Assembly (NCBI RefSeq): GCF_004354985.1
Contig: NZ_SMSK01000008.1
Coordinates: forward strand, 62,001-126,000
DNA length: 64,000 bases
Origin: Segetibacter sp. 3557_3
GTDB taxonomy: Bacteria; Bacteroidota; Bacteroidia; Chitinophagales; Chitinophagaceae
Reading direction: 5' to 3'
The notes below the pieces were generated by a model, which saw only the letters and a list, made by a program, of their open reading frames with translations, ran no database searches and was not told where the DNA came from. The position numbers were made by a program, and so were the translations under genes. Each line of letters opens with the position of its first letter. Position 1 is the first letter of the stretch. This document shows, one piece after another, positions 44,967-52,532 of the stretch.

Positions 44967-46472
44967 ATGAAAATTTTCAGTCCTGCGATTTCCCGGCTTG
45001 CCAGATTAAGGTTGTGGCATATCGAACACTGGATTAATCATCCGCTGGAAGCACAACGAGAAGTGCTTCAGCATCTTGTTACCTCTGCGCAATACACCGA
45101 GTTTGGCCGGAAATATGGCTTTGATAAATTATTCACCGTGTCTGCTTTCAAAGAGGCGGTGCCCATTAGTGAATACGACGACCTAAAGCCCTATATCGAG
45201 CGGATCATGAATGGCGAGCAAAACCTCTTGTGGAACACACAGGTTAGCTGGTTTGCAAAAAGCAGCGGAACAACCAGCGACAAAAGCAAGTTTATACCTA
45301 TTACCGATGAAAGTCTGCAGGAAACCCATTTCCAGGGCGCAAAGGATGTGCTTACCCTTTATTACAATTTCAATCCGGATAGTGATCTGCTGACCGGGAA
45401 GGGTCTGGTTATCGGCGGAAGCCACCAGGTAAACCGGCTTAATGATGACTCGCAATACGGGGATCTAAGCGCCGTGCTCATGCAGAACACACCATTTTGG
45501 GGACATTGGCTGCGAACCCCGGAGCTATCCATCGCTCTGCTTGATGAATGGGAAACAAAAATAGAAAGACTAGCCGAGTCGACCATTCCCGAAAATGTTA
45601 CCAGCATTAGCGGTGTTCCAACGTGGACGCTTGTGTTAATCAAACGGATTCTTGAAATCACCGGGAAGCAAAACTTAAAAGAGGTCTGGCCAAACCTGGA
45701 ACTATACATTCATGGCGGGGTATCATTTACACCGTACCGCGAACAGTTTGATAAACTTATAGGGGCGCCTATTCATTATATCGATCTTTATAATGCAAGC
45801 GAAGGTTTTTTTGCAGCTATGAATAACCCCAATGAAGAAGGTATGTTGCTTTTTCTTCAACATGGGGTTTTTTACGAGTTTATGCCGGTGGAAGAATACG
45901 GCAAAGCTTCACCAGAAACAGTTGGGCTCGACAAGGTTGAACTAAATAAGAACTACGCAATTGTTATCAGCACAAATGGTGGTTTGTGGCGGTATCTTGT
46001 TGGCGATACCGTAAAGTTTACTTCCCGTTTTCCGTTTAAAATAAAGGTTACCGGCAGGGTAAAACACTTCATCAACGCCTTCGGCGAAGAGGTGATTGTA
46101 GATAATTCTGACCGCGCAATAGCGGTGGCCTGCGAAAAAACCGGCGCTGTTGTAAATGATTATACCGCTGCACCGATTTACTTTAGCGACTATGGGAATG
46201 GCAGCCACGAGTGGCTGATAGAATTCGAGAATGAGCCATCCGACCTTGGCCTGTTTACATATGAGCTCGACAGTGCGCTTAAAAGCGTGAACAGCGATTA
46301 CGAGGCGAAAAGGCATAAAGATATCGCCTTAAGGATGCCGGTGGTTAGAAACCTCCGAAAGGGGGTTTTCCAGGAATGGCTGCGCAGCAAAGGCAAGCTT
46401 GGTGGTCAACACAAAGTACCGCGGCTGAGCAATGACCGCAGTTATCTCGAAGAAATTACGGAACTGATGTAG
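44967..46472 (+). CDS. GH3 auxin-responsive promoter-family protein (acyl-adenylate enzyme fold)
   Basis: 501 aa. The GH3 fold is an ANL-superfamily acyl-AMP ligase. Motifs: ATP loop SWFAKSSGTTSDKSKFIPIT (about 93-112), substrate region VISGVPTWTLVLIKRI-like SGVPTW, YNASEGFFA (adenylate-binding), GLWRYLVGDTVKF and GRVKHFINAFGEEV. Plant members join amino acids to jasmonate or auxin; bacterial members are widespread in Bacteroidota and largely uncharacterised. I use the ATG at 44967 rather than the TTG three codons earlier. It follows lptB by 76 bp but may be separately expressed. Confidence 0.92.
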   Translation: MKIFSPAISRLARLRLWHIEHWINHPLEAQREVLQHLVTSAQYTEFGRKYGFDKLFTVSAFKEAVPISEYDDLKPYIERIMNGEQNLLWNTQVSWFAKSSGTTSDKSKFIPITDESLQETHFQGAKDVLTLYYNFNPDSDLLTGKGLVIGGSHQVNRLNDDSQYGDLSAVLMQNTPFWGHWLRTPELSIALLDEWETKIERLAESTIPENVTSISGVPTWTLVLIKRILEITGKQNLKEVWPNLELYIHGGVSFTPYREQFDKLIGAPIHYIDLYNASEGFFAAMNNPNEEGMLLFLQHGVFYEFMPVEEYGKASPETVGLDKVELNKNYAIVISTNGGLWRYLVGDTVKFTSRFPFKIKVTGRVKHFINAFGEEVIVDNSDRAIAVACEKTGAVVNDYTAAPIYFSDYGNGSHEWLIEFENEPSDLGLFTYELDSALKSVNSDYEAKRHKDIALRMPVVRNLRKGVFQEWLRSKGKLGGQHKVPRLSNDRSYLEEITELM

Positions 46473-46739
46473 GGTTTACAAAAAGCCTCCATAAAAAGCA
46501 CCTTCTACAGTCTTACGCCCACATGTCCCTTATCGGATAGGCGTGTGTACGATCTGCAACTCCTTATGCCGGTCCAAATGACCCCTGGTCGCGCAGTGTT
46601 CCCTCTGTACCTTAACTTTTTACCGCAGCCTTCTTATTACCGAAGGACCAACAAAGCCCTAAACTCAGCAAAAGGGATAAATCAACGATAAACCTTTTTA
46701 ATATGCTGTTGATTACGATTACTTTGCCCCCGAATACTA

Positions 46740-46747
46740 TATTTTTG
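46740..46747 (+). promoter_or_regulatory. -7 box upstream of fabG, now separated by a MITE
   Basis: TATTTTTG is an exact TAnnTTTG match. The mobile element's target duplication begins one base after it, so transcription from here would run through the element. Before insertion the box would have been about 27 bp from the fabG ATG. Confidence 0.55.
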
Positions 46748-46748
46748 A

Positions 46749-46932
46749 GATCCTAATCCAATGTCGTTTACTTAAGCTTGTTGTTGGAAAATTCGGTGAA
46801 TAAAGATATTCAGTACAAGCGAGTGACACCCGTCCGAACAGAGTTCATCCGGGCGGGCAATGACGGCAAAATGGAATTCCGGTAGCCGGTCACCACAAAA
46901 AGCTCTTAAATAAACGACATCGGATCCTAATC
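46749..46932. mobile_element. MITE copy C (164 bp, long form) with 10-bp target duplication
   Basis: Element at 46759-46922. Left end CAATGTCGTTTACTTAAG, right end inverse of CGATGTCGTTTATTTAAG (16 of 18). Perfect duplications gatcctaatc at 46749-46758 and 46923-46932. It is about 31 bp longer than copies A and B because it carries a GC hairpin (46829-46857: cccgtccgaac / gttcatccgggcggg) where the others have only a short join. No coding potential. Confidence 0.9.
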
Positions 46933-46947
46933 TTTAAAACTGACCTC

Positions 46948-47703
46948 ATGAAATTGCTCGAAGGAAAAGTAGCGATCGTTACAGGTGCAGCCCGCGGCAT
47001 TGGTGCTGCCATTGCTGAACGTCTTGCGGCCCATGGTGCCCATGTTGCTTTTACGTATGTAAGCGAAGGTAGTGCCGACAAAGCCAAAGCAGTTGAAGAA
47101 AGGATTACCGCTCTGGGGGTTAAAGGAAAGGCATACCGCAGTAATGCGGCGATTATAGGTGAGTGCGAGTCCTTTGTAAATGACGTGCTTAAGGAATTCG
47201 GCAGTATAGATATTTGCGTTAATAATGCCGGCATTAGTAAAGACAACCTGTTGTTGCGCATGACACCCGAGCAATGGGACGAGGTGATGCAGGTGAACCT
47301 GAAGAGTGTGTTTAATATGACCAAGCAGGTTATAAAGCCGATGATGAAAGCCAGGAAAGGCAGCATAATTAATATGAGTTCCATTATCGGTCTCAGGGGG
47401 AACGCCGGTCAAAGCAGCTATGCCGCTTCAAAGGCGGGAATTATCGGTTTTACAAAATCCGTAGCACTGGAACTTGGCAGCAGGAACATCCGATGCAATG
47501 CCATAGCACCCGGCTTTATCGAAACCGACATGACCCAATACTTAAAAGAGGGTGATGCTTCGAAAAATTTTCTTGAAAAAATACCACTTGGCAGGTTTGG
47601 CAAAGCTGAAGAAATTGCTGACTCAACATTATTCCTTGCCAGCGATTTAAGTAGCTATGTCACCGGGCAGGTGATAAGTGTTTGTGGAGGACTGAATACA
47701 TAA
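46948..47703 (+). CDS. fabG: 3-oxoacyl-ACP reductase
   Basis: 251-aa short-chain dehydrogenase of fatty-acid elongation. NADP site TGAARGIGAAIAERL (about 11-25), NNAGISKDNLLLRM (about 90-103), catalytic Ser in INMSSIIGLRG, and Tyr/Lys in SSYAASKAGIIGFTKS. The C-terminal IETDMT..RFGKAEEIADSTLFLASDLSSYVTGQVISVCGG is textbook FabG. The leader contains mobile element copy C. No acpP or fabF is adjacent. Confidence 0.95.
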   Translation: MKLLEGKVAIVTGAARGIGAAIAERLAAHGAHVAFTYVSEGSADKAKAVEERITALGVKGKAYRSNAAIIGECESFVNDVLKEFGSIDICVNNAGISKDNLLLRMTPEQWDEVMQVNLKSVFNMTKQVIKPMMKARKGSIINMSSIIGLRGNAGQSSYAASKAGIIGFTKSVALELGSRNIRCNAIAPGFIETDMTQYLKEGDASKNFLEKIPLGRFGKAEEIADSTLFLASDLSSYVTGQVISVCGGLNT

Positions 47704-47814
47704 TTTTCTATTGTGGTCGTTATGACAAGATTAAGCTTTAAGGCTATCTGTCATTTATTTGTTAAACGGTTGAGTCGCTTGGTCAGAACATTTTCTGCCG
47801 TTATATTTGCGTAC

Positions 47815-48111
47815 ATGCCACGGCCTAAAATCATATCGATTGTTTTAGCAATGCTGATGTTGATTCAGATTGTGCCTGTGCAAAAGATTGGTAAGGCGCT
47901 CAGCCAAAATCAATGGACAGAAGAAATCCCCCACGGTAATGAGACACACGCTGAAGATGGCCATTTTGTAAAGGCTATGCTTTTTTCACCGTTTGTTTCG
48001 CATACCTCTAACAAGGAATGTTCTAAGGCTTTGATCTATATTCATATTTCGGAGCAAATACCATCCAATCACTCCACGGATGTGGTATCTCCACCACCCG
48101 ACCGTTGTTAA
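47815..48111 (+). CDS. Small hypothetical protein with one N-terminal hydrophobic helix
   Basis: 98 aa starting at ATG 47815. One hydrophobic segment (ISIVLAMLMLIQIVPVQKIG) is followed by LSQNQWTEEIPHGNETHAEDG and a polar region with an IYIHISEQI strand. I recognise the QNQWTEE..PHG pattern as recurring in small Bacteroidota membrane proteins of unknown role, but no function is known. Upstream in-frame codons to 47713 exist but lack typical signal features. It sits between fabG and the SulP transporter, 280 bp before the latter. Confidence 0.55.
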   Translation: MPRPKIISIVLAMLMLIQIVPVQKIGKALSQNQWTEEIPHGNETHAEDGHFVKAMLFSPFVSHTSNKECSKALIYIHISEQIPSNHSTDVVSPPPDRC

Positions 48112-48391
48112 TTCCTGGAACTAATCCCGGCTTCCCGCGTTTTTATAGCTGTTGTTTTAGCCTGGGTTTAGTGGCCGTTGCCAATGTTCCCGGTAATTCC
48201 TGCTCTACTGTTTGATCGTTTTTTGCATCAAGCGGCCCGCGTTATTCATCGCGCAAATTTCAAAATTTACAGATCTACAGCTTTGTTTCCCGCATTATTG
48301 TGCGTCTTACAGTCTCAATGATCAAATACTGCTTTGTATAAGCATCATCTTACCCTGATCTTGTACTGTATCCTTTTAAAAAATAAGAAGA

Positions 48392-49951
48392 ATGAAAAAA
48401 TACTTACAGAACGCCGGCGCTGATCTTCCTGCATCGATTGTTGTGTTTTTGGTGGCTTTGCCATTGTGTTTAGGTATTGCATTAGGTTCAGGTGCACCAC
48501 TATTTTCCGGCATTATCGCCGGTATGGTCGGCGGCATTGTAATAGGCTGCTTAAGTGGCTCTCAATTAAGCGTGAGTGGTCCGGCGGCAGGCTTAACAGC
48601 CATTGTAGTTGCTGCAATCACAAAATTGCAGGTGTATGAAGCTTTTTTGCTTGCAGTGGTATTAGCCGGTATCATACAGTTGATTCTTGGCTTTCTAAAG
48701 GCCGGTATCATCGGCGACTACGTTCCAAATTCCGTGATAAAGGGAATGTTGGCCGCCATCGGCATAATCCTGATATTGAAACAACTTCCGCACTTTTTTG
48801 GCTACGACAAAAACTATGTTGGTGATGAATCATTTGTTCAGGGTAACGATGAAAATACCTTTACGGGTATATTTCACTCGCTCAATGCAATTACACCAGG
48901 TGCCCTGATTATCGCGTTGGTATCATTGATCATTCTGATTGCATGGGAAACAAAGTTTTTTAAATCCAAAAGGATACTGTCACTTGTTCCCGGACCGCTG
49001 GTCGTAGTTCTGGCAGGCGTGTTTATAAATATTCTTTTTGCCGGCAGTGCGCCAAATCTTGCCCTCGAGCAAAAACACCTTGTTACCCTACCGATTGCTG
49101 AAAATGCAGGCATGTTTATTTCGTTTTTTACATTTCCCGATTTTTCGCACATCACCAACCCCCAGGTTTGGATAAGCGGCCTCACTATCGCAATCGTTGC
49201 AAGCCTTGAAACTTTACTCGGTATTGAAGCTGTAGACAAACTGGATCCACTCAAAAGGGTAACTCCAACAAACCGTGAGTTGAAAGCCCAAGGCGTGGGC
49301 AATTTTGTATCGGGCCTAATCGGAGGCTTACCATTGACCTCGGTGGTGGTACGTAGCTCCGCTAACGTAATGGCCGGTGCCAAAACAAAGGTTTCTACCA
49401 TCACCCATGGAACGTTACTACTCGTTTCAGTATACTTTATCCCTACGGTACTAAACCTAATCCCCCTGTCGGCCCTTGCTGCTATCCTGATCTTTACCGG
49501 TTACAAACTTGCAAAAGTTGGTTTGTTCAAGGATTTTTATAAGAAAGGCTGGGATCAGTTTACACCGTTCGTGGTTACTGTATTGGCTATCCTGTTAACC
49601 GACTTGTTGGTGGGAATTGTAATTGGTATCCTGGTAGGCTTGTTCTTTATGGTCCGCAGCAACTTTAAATCTTCTGTGCTTGTTGTAAACGACGACAACA
49701 GGTACCTTGTTCGCCTTCGTAAGGATGTTTCCTTCTTAAATAAACCGATCATCAAACGTAAACTTGAAGAAGTTCCGGAAAATTCATACATCCTCATCGA
49801 TGCTACCCGCGCAGATTTTATCGATAAAGACGTCATCGAAGAAATCAATAATTTTCTCAAACACGCCCACCTGAAGAACATAACCGTGGAGATTAAAAAG
49901 AGCATGAATAAAACGATGCACCTCCTGGTTAACGAACCTGTAAACGTTTAA
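48392..49951 (+). CDS. SulP family anion transporter (probable bicarbonate uptake)
   Basis: 519 aa with about ten to twelve membrane helices. The SulP motif region is ADLPASIVVFLVALPLCLGIALGSGAPLFSGIIAGMVGGIVIG near the N-terminus, with later GLPLTSVVVRSSANVMAGAKTK (anion-site helix) and a C-terminal STAS-like domain (YILIDATRADFIDKDVIEEINNFL). Two beta carbonic anhydrases follow at 4 bp and 113 bp, so bicarbonate transport is the likely role. Sulfate transport is possible from the family alone. Confidence 0.92.
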   Translation: MKKYLQNAGADLPASIVVFLVALPLCLGIALGSGAPLFSGIIAGMVGGIVIGCLSGSQLSVSGPAAGLTAIVVAAITKLQVYEAFLLAVVLAGIIQLILGFLKAGIIGDYVPNSVIKGMLAAIGIILILKQLPHFFGYDKNYVGDESFVQGNDENTFTGIFHSLNAITPGALIIALVSLIILIAWETKFFKSKRILSLVPGPLVVVLAGVFINILFAGSAPNLALEQKHLVTLPIAENAGMFISFFTFPDFSHITNPQVWISGLTIAIVASLETLLGIEAVDKLDPLKRVTPTNRELKAQGVGNFVSGLIGGLPLTSVVVRSSANVMAGAKTKVSTITHGTLLLVSVYFIPTVLNLIPLSALAAILIFTGYKLAKVGLFKDFYKKGWDQFTPFVVTVLAILLTDLLVGIVIGILVGLFFMVRSNFKSSVLVVNDDNRYLVRLRKDVSFLNKPIIKRKLEEVPENSYILIDATRADFIDKDVIEEINNFLKHAHLKNITVEIKKSMNKTMHLLVNEPVNV

Positions 49952-49955
49952 GGTT

Positions 49956-50594
49956 ATGACCTCTTACGACAAATTGCTGCTCGAAAACAAGGCCTGGGCA
50001 AAAGAAATGAAGAAAGCGGATCCTGAGTTCTTTTCCAGGTTAGAACATATTCAAACACCTGAATTTCTTTGGATCGGTTGCAGCGACAGTAGGGTTCCGG
50101 CTAACCAGATCACCAACACTTACCCCGGGGAAATATTTGTTCACCGGAACATAGCTAACCTTGTTGTAAACACAGACGTAAACATGCTTAGTGTTTTACA
50201 TTATGCAGTTGATGTGCTCAAAGTTAAACACGTGATTGTGTGCGGCCATTATGGTTGTGGTGGTATCAAAGCTGCGCTCACCACCAACGACTACAAGCAG
50301 GTGTTGAATATGTGGCTTCGAAATATCAAAGACGTTTATCGGATACACCGCGACGAACTTGAGCAACTACCGGAAGGTGACCCAAGGTTAAACAAGCTTG
50401 TCGAACTTACGGTACAGGAGCAGGTGATTAACCTTTCCAAAACTTCGATCGTGCAGAAGGCATGGGCGGAAGAAAACAGGCCGCACCTGCATGGATGGGT
50501 TTATAATCTTGCTGACGGATTGATCAATCCGGTTTTCGACATGGTAGCTGGATCAAAGGTGGATCCCGCTTTCGCTTACAGTAACTTTCACTAG
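49956..50594 (+). CDS. Beta carbonic anhydrase (first copy)
   Basis: 212 aa. Zinc ligands are Cys in WIGCSDSRVPANQ (with the Asp-Arg dyad), His and Cys in VCGHYGCGGIKAAL. It converts CO2 and water to bicarbonate. It begins 4 bp after the SulP stop, so translation is coupled. No signal peptide; cytosolic. About 55-60% similar by eye to the second copy at 50708, consistent with tandem duplication. Confidence 0.95.
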   Translation: MTSYDKLLLENKAWAKEMKKADPEFFSRLEHIQTPEFLWIGCSDSRVPANQITNTYPGEIFVHRNIANLVVNTDVNMLSVLHYAVDVLKVKHVIVCGHYGCGGIKAALTTNDYKQVLNMWLRNIKDVYRIHRDELEQLPEGDPRLNKLVELTVQEQVINLSKTSIVQKAWAEENRPHLHGWVYNLADGLINPVFDMVAGSKVDPAFAYSNFH

Positions 50595-50707
50595 AACAGG
50601 TTATCACATAAGTATAGGCTGCTTAATGATGAATGAAACCAGGTCGTTTACCTGTTTTTAGGTCATCTCATTTCAAAACATTTCTTAAAGCGTTAAAACA
50701 AATTAGA

Positions 50708-51373
50708 ATGGAAAATTCTTATCTGAAACTTATTGAAGGAAACAAATTATATGCTGAAAGAAAACTTTCAGAAAATCCTGAATACTTCAATAACCTGTCT
50801 AAAGGGCAAAAGCCGGACTACCTGTGGATCGGATGTAGTGACAGCCGGGTTCCGGCGAATGAGATTACAAATACCGAGAGTGGCGAAATATTCGTGCACC
50901 GCAACATTGCCAATATGGTGGTGCATACCGATACAAACTTGTTAAGCGTGTTGGAGTATGCCGTAAAATACCTGAAAGTAAAACACATCATGGTCGTGGG
51001 TCACTACGGATGTGGTGGGGTAATTACGTCGATGACAAACACCTATCATGGATACGTGGATAATTGGCTTCGGAACATTAAAGACGTGTACCACCAGAAC
51101 AGCGCAGAACTCGATGCGATAGCGGACCACACGGAAAGGGCAAACCGCTTAACTGAACTCAATGTAATCGAACAGGTGAGAAATCTTGCAAAAACTACTA
51201 TTGTTCAGCGTGCATGGGCCGAAAGAGAACTGCACCTGCATGGCTGGGTTTATGGTATGAATTCGGGTATTATCAAGGACCTTGCTGTCATTCACAATAC
51301 CAGCGAAAACATCGACCCGATTTATCGTTATACCGAGATTACTCCCTTGTCTTCCGACATCGTAAGTAAGTAG
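50708..51373 (+). CDS. Beta carbonic anhydrase (second copy)
   Basis: 221 aa, a paralogue of the preceding gene. Zinc ligands in WIGCSDSRVPANEIT and VGHYGCGGVITSM; Asp-Arg dyad present. I chose the ATG at 50708 (ENSYLKLIEGNKLYAERK) because the first copy starts equivalently; upstream residues are an atypical leader. A strong hairpin follows the stop. The pair with SulP suggests bicarbonate supply for carboxylation reactions. Confidence 0.94.
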   Translation: MENSYLKLIEGNKLYAERKLSENPEYFNNLSKGQKPDYLWIGCSDSRVPANEITNTESGEIFVHRNIANMVVHTDTNLLSVLEYAVKYLKVKHIMVVGHYGCGGVITSMTNTYHGYVDNWLRNIKDVYHQNSAELDAIADHTERANRLTELNVIEQVRNLAKTTIVQRAWAERELHLHGWVYGMNSGIIKDLAVIHNTSENIDPIYRYTEITPLSSDIVSK

Positions 51374-51392
51374 ACCAGGATATATGTTGGAG

Positions 51393-51428
51393 GGGCTTTC
51401 TTCGAAACTATCGAAGGAAGCCCTTTTC
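51393..51428 (+). terminator. Intrinsic terminator after the carbonic anhydrase operon
   Basis: 13-bp stem gggctttcttcga / tcgaaggaagccc (one G-U pair), 5-nt loop, followed by a short T-run (cccttttcg). It starts about 20 bp after the stop codon of the second carbonic anhydrase. Confidence 0.88.
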
Positions 51429-51615
51429 GATTCTATTATTTTTTGGTGTTAGTATACGCAGCGGCCCCGTGGTACTTTTCTGTCGTGGCGTGACCCTTTG
51501 GTCGGGCTTTCCGCTACTACTCCGCTACAAGTCCACGCTGCAATCCCTTCCGCACGACCTGAAACGATAACACGCATCCAATCGGGTTAAACCCCGCTGG
51601 AAACAGTTTTAATAT

Positions 51616-52263
51616 TCAGGGCTTCTTTCTTTTTTGAAGATAGGCATGCCACAGCATATAAGCGGCAACCGAACGGTAAGGCCGCCATTGCTCGGCAGTC
51701 TGTAGTATCTCATCCTTACCCGCGTGTTTCCCTAAGTGTTTTACTGCTCTTGTACTTGTAACCAGGGCAACGTCGCCGATGGGAAACAGATCGCAACGAT
51801 GTAACGACATCATCAGGAAGACGTCTACCGTCCAGTCTCCGATACCCTTAAGGTTTTTTAGTGTTTTCCGGATATCTACATCTGGCATACACAGCAAATC
51901 GTCGATTACTAAGTCCCCCGTAACAATGGCTTCGGCTACTCCCCGCGCATAACCCGCCTTTTGCCGGCTGAAATAACAGGCTCTCAGGTCTTCAGGCGAA
52001 AGTTCCAGCAATCGTTCAGGGGTAAATTCAGGAATAAGGTCTTCCAGCTTATTCAGGGCAGCCTTTGCTGAGGCCAGCGAAACCTGCTGTTCCAGGATAA
52101 AGTGAATAATTGTTTTGAAGCTGGGTGCACGGCTCCATAATGGCGGGTAACCATATAACCCGGTTATCGCGCACAATTCCGGGTCTATCCCCGCGAGCTG
52201 ATCACAAATCCCGTGAAAATCTTGCTTAAAACTCACCGGAAGAAACTTTTCTGAGATATTCAT
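51616..52263 (-). CDS. DNA-3-methyladenine glycosylase II-type (AlkA-like) enzyme
   Basis: 215 aa, HhH-GPD superfamily base-excision repair glycosylase. The helix-hairpin-helix LKNLKGIGDWTVDVFLMMSL (about 132-151) is followed by the catalytic Asp in LFPIGDVAL. The N-terminal part (IIHFILEQQVSLASAKAALNKLE) matches the AlkA wing helix with the QxxS motif. It removes alkylated purines. The short form lacks the extra N-terminal domain of E. coli AlkA. It stands alone, minus strand. Confidence 0.9.
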   Translation of the reverse strand: MNISEKFLPVSFKQDFHGICDQLAGIDPELCAITGLYGYPPLWSRAPSFKTIIHFILEQQVSLASAKAALNKLEDLIPEFTPERLLELSPEDLRACYFSRQKAGYARGVAEAIVTGDLVIDDLLCMPDVDIRKTLKNLKGIGDWTVDVFLMMSLHRCDLFPIGDVALVTSTRAVKHLGKHAGKDEILQTAEQWRPYRSVAAYMLWHAYLQKRKKP

Positions 52264-52532
52264 AACCTTGGCGGCTAAACGGTTAATAACAACAAAACCC
52301 GCGTGTCTAAAAAGTTTAGGATGTATCCCATGTTTAGGGCGAATTCTTATTGCGCTTCTGCCTGGTTACATTACAACTTTGCGGGCTAAACACTTAGTAC
52401 CCCGGTAACTAAGTGTAATTCCCCGGCATACAACAGGCACATACCTCTAAAAATCCGGCTTCGGTCAAATTTCGCTTTCCGAACGCAGTTGTTGGCATAG
52501 TAATTTGTCTATATGATATACAACTACACTTC

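Larger units (their letters stand above)
46473..46947. other. Intergenic region with a MITE and fabG promoter
   Basis: About 475 bp. The left ~250 bp contain nothing I recognise. A -7 box TATTTTTG at 46740-46747 is followed at once by the duplicated target and a 164-bp mobile element that ends 15 bp before the fabG start. Confidence 0.7.

Noticed and set aside
46890-47412. Minus-strand open frames across fabG
   Set aside because: Antisense to an unmistakable FabG; their translations have no coherent domain.
48874-49404. Minus-strand open frame inside the SulP gene
   Set aside because: Shadow of a confident membrane-protein gene on the plus strand.
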